Origin: Chanos chanos
Taxonomy: Eukaryota; Chordata; Actinopteri; Gonorynchiformes; Chanidae
Assembly (NCBI RefSeq): GCF_902362185.1
Contig: NC_044509.1
Coordinates: 7,124,947-7,188,946 of the forward strand
Length of the DNA stretch: 64,000 bases
Reading direction: 5' to 3'
In this document: positions 1 through 10,440 of the stretch, in pieces
Position numbering within the stretch: the first letter of the stretch is position 1
How the letters are laid out: each line of letters begins with the position of its first letter
The notes under the pieces: model-generated
Seen by the model: only the letters and a program-made list of their open reading frames with translations
The model's database searches: none
Told to the model about the DNA's origin: nothing
Translations under genes and position numbers: made by a program

Positions 1-2230
1 TTTCTGTTGGTTTTATCCAGTATATCTCTGTGGTTGTCACATTAGGGCCAAAAACGTGTAACTTGTCTGGGGAACAGCTCACCAGCTCTGGGAAGTCTCC
101 GCTCACTTTGTTTACGGGCCAGGCCGATTTCAGCTCTCTCAGCAGCTGATCCTGTACCAGCTGTACGGGATGATGTGAATGCGGACCAAGGAAATTCCTG
201 TCCAGGACAAAACGGTTAATACCATACCCATTAATTGTTAACTGATACTCCAAATATTGCTACCATCCTGTATCCACTCAAATAAAAGAGTACCATGAGA
301 ATTCTAAGGAACTGTGTTTTCAAACCGACAATTATGTGAGGATGTTTGCAAACATAAATAAACCATCAACTATCACGTGACTCTATGTTCTCAGGAATAA
401 ACACTTTGAATTAGAAAAAAGAGTGTGTGGTAGTCAGAATGATGCTATGTTGAGAGACATAAACATCTTGGATGGCATTCAACTTGGTTTACACAGTCAA
501 CAGTCTAAGAATCAAAAACGTGGCCAAGCGCTAATTTATACATTCACAACATTAATGCTAGCTGATAAACATTTGGCCCACTCAACGAAAAATACAAGTC
601 AGTCTCAAACTGTACTCCACTTTAATGAGGGATATGCTTTACGGTAAAGTAACTACATCTTAAATGTTCCAGCATAAATTACATGAATACTCCCAAAACC
701 ACAGGAAAATGAGACACATTGTGTGAGTTCACAGTTACCTGTTCACAAATTCACCTAACTCCTCAGGTAGCTCAAAAACAATGGTCTCCTTCCCAACTTT
801 GGCCTCCATTTTCAGTCTCTGAGGCAAGGCATATGGGAGACTTCGTGTAAAGATGTGGTTCAGTGCTCCTTCCACATGAAAACCATGGTCTTGACTCCTT
901 TTAAATAATTAAAAAGTGAGATGTAATAAACAAAACAATAGCTTGAATCTTCCCTGTCATCTCTTCAACGAGAAAAGAAGCGCTACCTGTAAAGTTACAC
1001 AAATGACATCATTGACCGAGCTAAGATTAACAAAGAACATTTACATTACGTCTAATGTATTAACTACATGAATATAAAGAAAAGGCAGGTGTTCTCAAAG
1101 TATCCATTTGTCCCAGAATAAATTAACAATGCACAATTGTGAGTGAATGCCAACTGGCAGATGTTGAAATGAAGGAGGTATCTCACCTGTAACCTGTACA
1201 TTTATAGCCTTGATATTTGTCTTGATCAAAGGGGCGGACCTCACTGAGGATGAGTCCTGCTTCAGCTGCCATGGCAACAACTTGCCAGCTATTGTGCCAC
1301 TCTCTTATTGGATTGTCAACTGGAGTGCCACCTTGCCCATTGCACAAGGCCACGTGAACTTCTCCATTCTCCTTTAGGATCTCAGCACAGCTAAGAGAGA
1401 CGTGTAAGAGGCAATCAGTGGAAATTAATTATTAATACCCAACTAAAACATCTTTCATCCATGTGCAACCTTGAAATTCAGTCTTATGTAACAGCATAAC
1501 TGGGATTTAAGAAACTTTACAAACTTCAGAAAAAATTTGGCCAGTAAGCTGCGGTTCTTCTTTACTCCGCTCTTGCGACCACAGTGAGGGAAATTGAAGA
1601 TGATACAGTCATACAGTTGATGCTTAAGGTCCTCATTTTCTCTGAGTCTTGTGCAGTCCACTTGAAAGAGCACCCTCGACCCTGTACAAAGGACATGCCA
1701 GAATGTTTATCTCTTTTGCTCTGCAGATACCTTCAGTTTGAACCTTTTAACCTCCAGTTTACACAGCGGAGTTTTAAAAAAAAAGGTTTTGCAAATGCTC
1801 CTGAACCGTTTCATAGCAACTACCCCGCACAATACACTGCCTTGACCACAGGCATGCAAATTCATAAAGCCACTGTACCACATTGTCCGCCTTTTTGCCT
1901 GAACAGTATATTCACATAAAAGCTGATCTATTTAGTCTAAGTTAATAGATACTGGTAGATCAATTAAAGACGTGGATGTAACAATAAAAAAGAACCCTAA
2001 TTTCAACCACTCTGAAGAAAATATCAGTATGATCAGCAAGGACAAAGCATCTCACCGCAGTATCGGAGGCGTTCTATGTTCTGTGCTGCACAGTCCTGTT
2101 TTAACGCTTCATCTTCGGTCTGGAAGCATGTGGCTGTGACATTAACAGGATCCGCGGCAGACTGGCACAGGGCGACCGAGAAAGAGAAATTACCCTCTCC
2201 TATAAGTAGCACTTCCCGTGTCTGAGACAT
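1..2230 (-). CDS. fdxacb1: Ferredoxin-fold anticodon-binding domain-containing protein 1, 3' part cut by window edge
   Basis: Five coding exons join in frame on the minus strand: 2056-2230, 1525-1681, 1187-1390, 739-897 and from 197 past the left edge. The start ATG is at 2228-2230; the codon just upstream is GTG, so the first methionine is at 2230. The N-terminus reads LLIGEGNFSFSVAL, the Rossmann-type entry motif of the BMT5-like (DUF2431) methyltransferase fold. VDCTRL, FNFPHCGRKSGVKKNRSLLAKFF, EVHVALCNGQGGTP and GYKCTGYR follow, all in the order of human FDXACB1. The C-terminal anticodon-binding-like domain lies outside the window. Exon 2 needs a weak GTTTGT donor at 1523-1524: the better-looking GTAAAG seven bases on would put a stop at the start of exon 3. 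The enzymatic role is not established for the family; an rRNA or tRNA methyltransferase-like role is inferred from the fold. Confidence 0.93.
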
Positions 2231-3518
2231 CACGGCACTAGTGGGCTAAAGTTTGGTAAGGGGGAATGTCACCAGCGGGGAACAGGTTATCCCAGACCCT
2301 GCTAGACTATTTCACTTCTTCACACAGAAGAAAAAACTGTTAAAGCTTGAAATCCGCTAACCGGTATTATGAGGCACTCCATGCAGCATCAGTCGTAGGC
2401 GCCGGATCAGCCACATCTATCTGAGGACACACGTGTATTGGTCACCTATGACGATATGCTGTTAAAAATAAATGTCCTTTAAAGAAAAAGCATTTCCTAA
2501 ACGAATTCTTCACGAATTCAACACGACTCCTTAATACCGGACAAACAGATTAGCTCAGAGACAGAGTGAACTGGTTTCCGACACCAGTTGAGCCACTGTA
2601 CAATTACGTAATAAGCCGATAGAGAGCGTAACAAATTTGGGATCCTGCTAGTCCATCGCTGTTGAGTTTCTCTCCCTGGGGACCTGAAAACATGAACAGG
2701 AGCACGTGCATGAGTGAAGATCGTAATATATACATGAACTGTCTTGCATTTTTTCAAATTTACACAGCGTAATATTTAATTAAACTAAGCACTGACCAGT
2801 TACGAACCAATGTTATACCATAAAGTCCCCGTAACTTAGAGGCATCGTAGTTTTGATTTTGGAGTCACAGTTAAAGTAACCCAGCTACAAACAGTACAGG
2901 AAAGGATGTTGGTTGTTCGCATTAAATGTTATTCTTATATAGCTATTATTTAAGGGCACACATACAAAACCATCTGTTTGCAAGTCATGAACCAAACGTC
3001 TCTGTTATATTGTTTCGCTAAACTAACGAAAGCAGTGTAGCGCTGAATCGATCACATCGGAAGAATAAACGGGAACACAGCTGCGATGCGCATGAGTTTT
3101 TAACCAATGGAATGGCTGGTTGACAAAAAAGGGCGGGTCATTCGGACTTTGACAGACAGCCGTTCTCACATGAACTTTCTGAATGAACGGAGCGGAAAGA
3201 ACGCTACTGTGTGTCTGCTGATTAACCACAATGTCTATTACGACCTACTGTTAAATGTACTACATTCTATCAAATAGTAAAATATAAATACTAATAACAG
3301 TGTTAGCTGTAATAACAATAACAGCACTACCCAAAGATTATGTGGGTTAAGGTCACTCATCATCACTGAACTATCTTAATTAAAACAACGGTAACTGTTA
3401 TCATGTCAACGTCACTATTGCTATAATTTCTAATATGTTGCGCTGTTGTTGCTGTACACTGTCATCATAACCGAGTTCATTTCCTGAATCCGTCTCTCCC
3501 TAGATAAGAAAAAAAACC
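2231..3518. other. Intergenic, fdxacb1 to gig2
   Basis: AT-rich DNA between the divergent fdxacb1 and gig2 genes. It should hold the fdxacb1 promoter just right of 2230. I saw no further open frame with homology and no clear repeat. Confidence 0.5.
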
Positions 3519-3531
3519 GAAAGTGAAAACT
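3519..3531 (+). promoter_or_regulatory. Interferon-stimulated response element (ISRE) of gig2
   Basis: GAAAGTGAAAACT matches the ISRE consensus GAAANNGAAANY, bound by IRFs and ISGF3. It lies about 490 bases before the gig2 ATG but only about 10-50 bases before the likely untranslated first exon, whose donor is the GTAAAT at 3572. That placement is typical of fish interferon-induced genes. Confidence 0.8.
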
Positions 3532-4012
3532 ACTGGTACCTTCTCACAAGCAGGGACATAAGACGACGAAGGTAAATTCTGAACAAAATTTAGCACATTA
3601 TTTGTTCATATTTCACGAAGGCCAAATATTGGTAAAATTAATCTAATTGCTTTAATTTTTTTCATGGAAAGTTGCCTCGGTTACTGACTACAGTTTTTAC
3701 TTGAAAGCAACGAAGCCAAACATGACTAATCAGCGTACCTACTCTTGAGTAGTGGCTTTCTTGTTTTTTGACGGAGTAGAGTAAATTGTGCTGTCTAATA
3801 AGCCTATCGGTTTTGTTTTAGTTGAGAAGTACGCTAAACTGTTACAGTAATAGATATATCAATGTAGATTAGCCTACTTTCGTTTGTGTCCTTTGCCCTT
3901 ACGGGTTATTGGTGTTTTGGCATAATCTCTAACAGTAATGCAAAACTTCAGCATCATTCATCAGTAATTCTTTTGTCTTTTCCCTCTTTGAACTTCAAAA
4001 CCAGTCAAGAGA

Positions 4013-4684
4013 ATGTCAGCTATCGAATTTTATGGTTGGCAAGTGGATTACGACGAGGACAGGCACCTGCGGGCCGAACAAGAGCCCAAGACAGGCAACC
4101 GGTACACAATGTACCATGGCACCAAAGTGCAAACGGCACGTGCGATTATTCAAAATGGTTTTCAGCAGTCTCGTGATGGCATGCTTGGCCCGGGCGTTTA
4201 TGTTAGTCGCAACCAGAAGAAAGCTGAACGCTATCCTATAAACTCTCCCCCGACCGATAGAGTGGTGCTGAAGCTAAGCGTCGACTGTGGGAAGGTGAAG
4301 CGCATTGATACCGACAATCATCCGCTACAGAAGTCCTGGCATAGTCAGGGCTATGACACCGCTTGGGTGCCACCCAATTGTGGCATGAAGTCCGTGCCAA
4401 GCGGTCTTGAGGAAGATTGCGTATGGGACCCAAATCGCGTTCAGGTGATAGATGTCGCCCTCGCTCCAAACACCACTATTCTGGAAGAGCTCAGACAGTT
4501 GATTAGGCAAAGCAAAACTGGCCCGACCGCTTCCGACACCACGGGAGTATGTCAGCTGTGCAAATGGAAACAAGGACCAGCACATTCCGTACAGGTGTGC
4601 TGGGGGTGCGGGCAAAATATCTGCACACTTATGACCAGGCATAAATGCAACTACAGAGATTATGAAACATTTCAGGATTACTGA
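4013..4684 (+). CDS. gig2: Gig2-like interferon-induced protein with PARP-type fold
   Basis: A 223-residue protein in one coding exon. The exon acceptor is at 4003-4004 and an untranslated exon probably ends at 3571 (donor GTAAAT). The N-terminal two thirds show ADP-ribosyltransferase (PARP) signatures: YHGT with H35, then GPGVYVSR with Y63, the first two residues of the H-Y-E triad. No convincing catalytic glutamate sits at the third position, where the strand reads VQVIDV. The sequence matches the fish-specific grass carp reovirus-induced gene 2 (Gig2) family, which is interferon-inducible and antiviral. A cysteine-rich tail follows (C180, C183, C196, C199, C204, H210, C212) and looks like a small zinc finger. 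Expression control by interferon is supported by the ISRE upstream. Family call is firm; enzymatic activity is doubtful. Confidence 0.88.
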   Translation: MSAIEFYGWQVDYDEDRHLRAEQEPKTGNRYTMYHGTKVQTARAIIQNGFQQSRDGMLGPGVYVSRNQKKAERYPINSPPTDRVVLKLSVDCGKVKRIDTDNHPLQKSWHSQGYDTAWVPPNCGMKSVPSGLEEDCVWDPNRVQVIDVALAPNTTILEELRQLIRQSKTGPTASDTTGVCQLCKWKQGPAHSVQVCWGCGQNICTLMTRHKCNYRDYETFQDY

Positions 4685-4939
4685 TCACGATTTTATGACA
4701 AATACGATTAGTTGCCTGAAACTGTTCCTGTGCCAAAGGAAAAGCTTCAGAACATCATCTGGTTCTCTCTACGGAAGGATCTGATTTTCTTCAACTGTCT
4801 TTCTTTTGTTTACACGTCTTGAAAACCAGGGCTGCCTCATGTAGGGTGTGTGCATCGTTTTTCAGTCAGATTGCTTCTCCTTCAAAGCAGGATCCAAGTA
4901 AGGCTTTGCTTTAAATTGCTTCAGTAGCTGCGATCCTGC

Positions 4940-5660
4940 AGATTCTCCCAATACAATATCAGGAGAATCCACCCATTCCTCACACAACAGGCGACCCAGC
5001 TCCTGGTCCAAGCGCTTGTCATCTCCCACCTGGACTACTGCAACGTTCTACTGGCTGGCTTGCCGACCTGCGCCATCAGGCTGCTCCAGCTCGTGCAGAA
5101 CGCCACTGCACACCTGGTATTCAACCTCCCAAAGCACTCTCATGTCACTCCACTGCTTACTGCGCTCCACTGACTTCCGGTAGCAGCCCGCATCCAGTTC
5201 AAGACACTGGTGCTGGCCTACTAGGCCACAAGAGGCTCCGCCCCATCATACCTTCAGTCCCTTATAACTCCGTATACCCCTACTAGAACCCTCCGCTCTA
5301 CAACCTCTGGTCAACTGACGATCCCCTCACTCCGCCATTGCCCCACGGTGGTGGAACGACCTCCCTCATGCAGTTAGGACTGCGGAATCTCTTACCATCT
5401 TCCGCAGGAAACTGAAAACCCACCTCTTTAGAACCCACCTGTCCCCCACTGCCTAACCTCCCTTTCCTTAAAAAAAACAAAACAAACCCTTGTCTTGCAT
5501 CTGTGTTTGTCAAAGTATTCCAGGGGCGCAATATGAAGGAGTAAATTGACGCTCAGATTGTGATCTCTGCTCATGAGGTATTAGTAATCTGAGACTGATG
5601 CACTTATTGTAAGTTGCTTTGGCTGAAAGCGTCTGCCAAATAACAAAATTGTAAATTGTA
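4940..5660 (+). mobile_element. LINE L2-type 3' fragment (5'-truncated)
   Basis: Read on the plus strand this encodes the C-terminal end of a fish L2 reverse transcriptase: LDYCNVLLAGLP, then LPVAARIQFKTLVLAY and a degraded tail resembling the usual FRRRLKTHLF ending. At least two stops interrupt the frame (around 5170 and 5220). The 3' end carries the L2-type tail with TTGGCTGAAAGCGTCTGCCA near 5618-5637. It is a dead, strongly 5'-truncated insertion in the 3' flank of gig2. Left boundary approximate. Confidence 0.85.
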
Positions 5661-7785
5661 ATTCAGCCACAGAGTCTCAGGGAAATAGCATTAGGTGAAA
5701 CAATTCTGTGCCTCTGGATCGATATAATAGCTTATATCTATGTATGCATTTATCTCCACAGGACATGACTGCCGTGAGAATGTTATACAATCTCTTATTG
5801 TGACATCTTGATGTATGCCACTTGTACCTTGCCATGTTTTTGTGCTGCTATTCATGGAATTTTTTTGAAACAGAAATAGATTTATATTGTGTTATGTTTT
5901 CAGGCATGACTTCAGGTTGTTTTATGTTCAACATTACAATATTCCCCTGGTTTCTATTAAATTTTATCCGTTAAGAATCAAGACAAGCATCCTGTTAATT
6001 CTTCAAGTACATTCCCTTCTAGAGTACATCTAAAAATATGTTTGAAATTTGAATGTAATATTTTATGTGTTTATCGCATTATGTCCATTGTATGCATTCT
6101 GTAAATGCTAACAGCAAACTTGCCACTGGATTGTTGAACAATGAGGAATTACACACAAATATTAACCCTGTATTTTGTCCTTCACTTCTCGGATTTCGTG
6201 ACCAGACAGTGCCATTTTAGCATTTTCTACAAACACCATTCGATAGGTAAATATCTGTAGAAATATACCTGTCTGAGTTATGTTTATAAGGGATCTAACA
6301 GAAGATAAATATATCTGTAGAATCTTTAAGTGACAATATCAATGGAAAACAAAACATTTCTCATTCTCTGTCTTTGTTTTACCTGTTGTGGTGGGGACCA
6401 GATGTGATTACAAAATCTCAGGTAAATTGCACGACCATCAACAGTTTTGAGTTTGGATAAGCCCGAGAGGGCTCTTCTATAATTAGCAATCACTGAGAGT
6501 ATCAAAGATACTTTATGTGTAAGTAGAACCTGTTTGTGACTGGAGTGAATACAGTAACATGACTCAGTGATGTATATGAATGTAGTATTTCCAGGTCATA
6601 ACAGCTATCCGTGAGCTGACGGATACACCACTGTTCCCCAGAAAACAAGGAGGCAGCGCTTTTTTTTGTTACATTCTAATGGTTGTCATTATTAAATGTG
6701 GCTGGAAAACAATGATTTCCCTCATATGCTACTCTTTCATGAATCAGGTGATTATTGCGCGCTTAAGGCTAAAGAGCACATTCTTGTGTAATTGTGCGGC
6801 TGCACTGACTTCAGATGAAACTGCTTGCATGAGTCACGAACCCTGTTGTAAATTCCAGTTAGTGTCATCCTGTTCATTATACCCACTGTAACACCTTAGG
6901 AATTTCTACTGCAGCTTTTAATTCAGTCCTAGAACATACAGCTACGATGGGGATAAACTAATACTTCAACATCTGTTAAGACTTTATTTACCTTTTTTTC
7001 CAAAATCAATTTAGTTGTATTAACATCTTGTTAAACAAAAATGTCCAGCTCAACAATCATAATCGAATATGCCTGCAGTGTACTCTATACCCTCAGCTCT
7101 ACAATAGAGTATTTTAAATAACTCTCATGAAGAATATGTGACTTCTTTTGGATCTAAGATGGTGTTCTATTTCCAAATGTAAATTCCTTAAACAAAGACA
7201 AGTGCAGTTTATGCTTACATCTGAATAACCTGAACAAGCTACATACAAATTTCACACAAGGCTTCCCCGTCCATAATTGAAAATGGTCCCAGGATTACGT
7301 GTAAAAGGTCCATTAAAATAATATGAAAAATACCATGACAACACAATTCAGATGACAAATACGGGTCCGAGTGAGCGTCATGACCAAACATGTAGCGCAT
7401 TGTGTTGTGTAGAGAGGCAGGTCTGAGTCAGTACTTTCTAGGTGGGTCTATAAAACAAAATTAGTCATGTACTTTCCCTAATTGCACTTTGAGCTGAACG
7501 CTTTGCGACTGAGTGCTCGCCTGTTATGTTAATGTGGTATTCTCTTTCTTTCTTTAATTAACATTGGTAATAAACCATCCTCCGACACTGGCACAGTGTA
7601 GCTTTAGCCTTAAGCATCTAACACTCCTGACTCTACCCATCAGATGCTCATTGGGCCTTTAAAACACTGAATCTCTTAATCGTGTGTAGGAGGGCTAGAG
7701 CAAAAAGTCTGCACACATAATAGAAGCTCTGGAAGGGGGAGAATTGTATACATTTTCATTAGCATAAATAAACATGGAGCTGCTC
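5661..7785. other. Intergenic, gig2 to ufc1 3' ends
   Basis: AT-rich DNA between the L2 fragment and the ufc1 stop codon. It must contain the ufc1 3' untranslated region on the minus strand. I see no gene, tandem array or recognisable transposon in it. Confidence 0.5.
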
Positions 7786-9462
7786 TCAGCTGTTCTGCTG
7801 TTCTTTGTGTTGAATGAGGCCTTTAGCAATGAGGTCTGGGATCTCGACAGCAAGCCACGGTCCGAGCTGACGGAAGAGCAAACAACAAGTTAGTGCCACA
7901 CAATATGAAACTATTCGATCGTGGAATCATTAGTTCTTTATTCAGGAATATAACCTCACTTACACCAAGGGCCATCAGGTGAGCCAGTCCAAATTTTGGC
8001 ACATTTCTTGCCCACAGTGGCTTGAAATGGTCTGTTAAACAGATCTTGCCACCCCTATAAAACATACAGATAGAACATACATAAAAAAGAATCCTAGATC
8101 GGAATTACGGTCGAATGTTGAATTGCAACTGCTGTTAAAATTTTAGCACTCGAATTTACACCTGTATGGGCTAAGTTATATATTAAGATTTGCTAACTGT
8201 AATATTACGTTATCATTTTTGAGGAATTACCTTCATAACTGCCATTAACATCAAATGTCAAGGTGGAAAGTAATGATGTGCTCAGGAAAGCAACGCTATA
8301 AAGAACTTTAGATGGGTTGTAGGAAAACTGTGAGAGTAATGAGGGACAGACCTGTACATTTTTGCTGTCTTTCCATCAAGTTCTGGGATGGCCACTTCAG
8401 GGGCAGTGGCTGGATATGTAACCGGAATCTAGATATGGAAAGGGAGGGATGTGAAACCATACAAGGCGCGCATAATACGGCACTCAGTAAACGTCAGAGA
8501 TGTGCATTATACACAGCTGTCTGTAAGTACATACTCACATCAAATTCCATGTCAAATTCATACTTGAGCAGTTCATGAATATACCAGCACTTCCCAAACC
8601 ACCTACACACAAATCAGAATAAGAGGCAGCACAGGCTGGATGACTTGGTTGGATGACGCAAAACAAGAATGAGGACTGGACAGTTTCTCTACTCATTATC
8701 ACTTCACTAAGATAGAGCAGCAGTAAACATGATGCATCCTGCAGGACATATCTGTAGTAAAATACCACTATATCTGAGGTGAAAGTTCTGGTGATTTATC
8801 TCTTCAGAATCCTAAACTGAGAGATCAGTTGCACTGATTTTGTACACCATATTGCATAAACTTTCCTACATAGTAATAACAATTATAATAGTAATATATT
8901 TGAGTAAACTTAAGTTGTGTGGAATTTATATACAGTAAGGTGGTTTGTAGGAGGAACTGAAAAGATGAAGATATCAGGTCTTAGTAAAGCCACCCATGTA
9001 CAAGATGTCTGTGCACTTTACTTTTAGTAATGACAATTAACGTTACCTTGTACCTTCCTTGTTGGATTCTAAACGAAACCAGTCGTTGTCAGCAGCTTTA
9101 TTGTTTTCGACATACTGAGAGAGCAAGATGAAAAAAAGAAAAAAAAAATAAGCGAAAACGCCAGGGTACATGTCACTCATAGGAAACATAACACGTTTTA
9201 TGCTTATGTTGAATACCAATACCTTGTTCTCCGGAATGACACGTATAGCTAACGTGAGGGTAATGCTAGCTGGCTAATGTGCACTAACGCTAGATTGGAA
9301 CTGGATGACACGATAACTATATTTAACTTAGTGTCTTACCTTGATCAAGGCTAAATATTCCTCTCGCAGTCTTTGAACCCACAGCTCTTTGTCTCTGGGT
9401 CCAGAATTTGTTTTCAATAAAGGAATTTCAGACACTACTTTTCGAGTGGCTTCATCTGCCAT
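7786..9462 (-). CDS. ufc1: Ubiquitin-fold modifier-conjugating enzyme 1 (UFM1 E2)
   Basis: Six exons join in frame on the minus strand: 9340-9462, 9047-9114, 8539-8602, 8352-8428, 7964-8054 and 7786-7866. They encode 167 residues, the same length as human UFC1. The protein starts [14 protein letters not shown] and ends [12 protein letters not shown]1 takes UFM1 from the E1 UBA5 and passes it to targets with the UFL1 ligase, acting mainly at the ER and ribosome. The catalytic cysteine is C116 in the segment [11 protein letters not shown], at the family position, and the downstream [22 protein letters not shown] segment is intact. All splice junctions are GT-AG and phases agree. It is head to head with tomm40l across 978 bases. 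Orthology is certain. Confidence 0.98.
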
Positions 9463-10440
9463 GTTTCTACGCAAAGAACTAGCACAGCACTACTGATCCA
9501 AGTTGTGTACTATCTGACGTCAGTGGTCCTGAAAAAATTTTCCTTGGAGACCAGTCATGTTCTTATTAACTTATGTAAATAACTATTTAGTGTGATTATT
9601 GGCTTCACATCGGACGACAAGAGTTTTTTTTAAGCTAAAAGTGTTACAATTCGACACTGGAATTACATAGGACTACAAAGATTTGTTTCGTGTTTCTGGG
9701 GGGAAATATTTCATTGTTGTTCATTAGGTAAATCTGGCCGGAATGAACATCTGGTTACACCGCTACATGTCACTGTGTTGTGCTACCCTGTCAGAGCATC
9801 CTTTTAGTTAATGTATTTTTCGCTTGTGGTTTACTTTAGTATTGCTTTTATTTATGATACCTTTGCAATTTATGCAAATACACTGTTAATCAACACTATC
9901 TATATCCAAATATTCAACCTTGACTGAACCATCGTAAGTAGAAATGACCATATAACCTACACTGGTTAGCTATATTTTCCAAAATACATTAATACTCATT
10001 TGGACAGCCGTTACTGCTTTTAACATTAGACTCGTCTTGTATATAATCAAGTCAAGATCACTCTGCTAAAAACAAATGAAACGTTACAGATATTGTTGCG
10101 AGCAGTAATATGTTACAGGCAGTGTCATATGAAATATGGAAAATTCATGTCTAATATAGTGTGACGGTTACTGTCCTTTAAGAGATGCTTATTTGCAAGT
10201 AGTCCTGTTTCGTCTCATCGGAATGAGGCTGAGTCTTACGTGTTAAAAATCGATGCTGTCGTCATGACAATCTGTCTAACATGAGACATGAGGGTTTTTT
10301 TTTTAAGCTTCTGTCAATCTTTCAGAGGGTCATGGATTTAAAAGTGGTGCGTGCATGTAACGAAAATGGGCATTTTTCAACCAGAGACTGGGTGAGCACG
10401 TTGGAAGAGCGTGTCCCTCTCCTTTGGGTTGCTGGTTCCC
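9463..10440. other. Shared promoter region of ufc1 and tomm40l
   Basis: 978 bases between two divergent start codons. A perfect CRE palindrome lies 53 bases from the ufc1 ATG. The rest is AT-rich with no TATA box that I trust. An open reading stretch before 10441 in the tomm40l frame is judged untranslated. Confidence 0.6.
9514..9523. promoter_or_regulatory. Palindromic CRE/ATF site
   Basis: CTGACGTCAG contains the full TGACGTCA site for CREB/ATF factors (core at 9515-9522). It is 53 bases upstream of the ufc1 ATG, so near its probable start site, and about 920 bases from tomm40l. Confidence 0.7.

Noticed and set aside
4236-4642. Open frames antisense to gig2
   Set aside because: Shadows of the coding exon on the other strand; no independent homology.
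10281-10440. Open stretch in the region before the tomm40l ATG
   Set aside because: Extends the reading frame upstream of a well-placed Kozak ATG; family N-termini begin at 10441.
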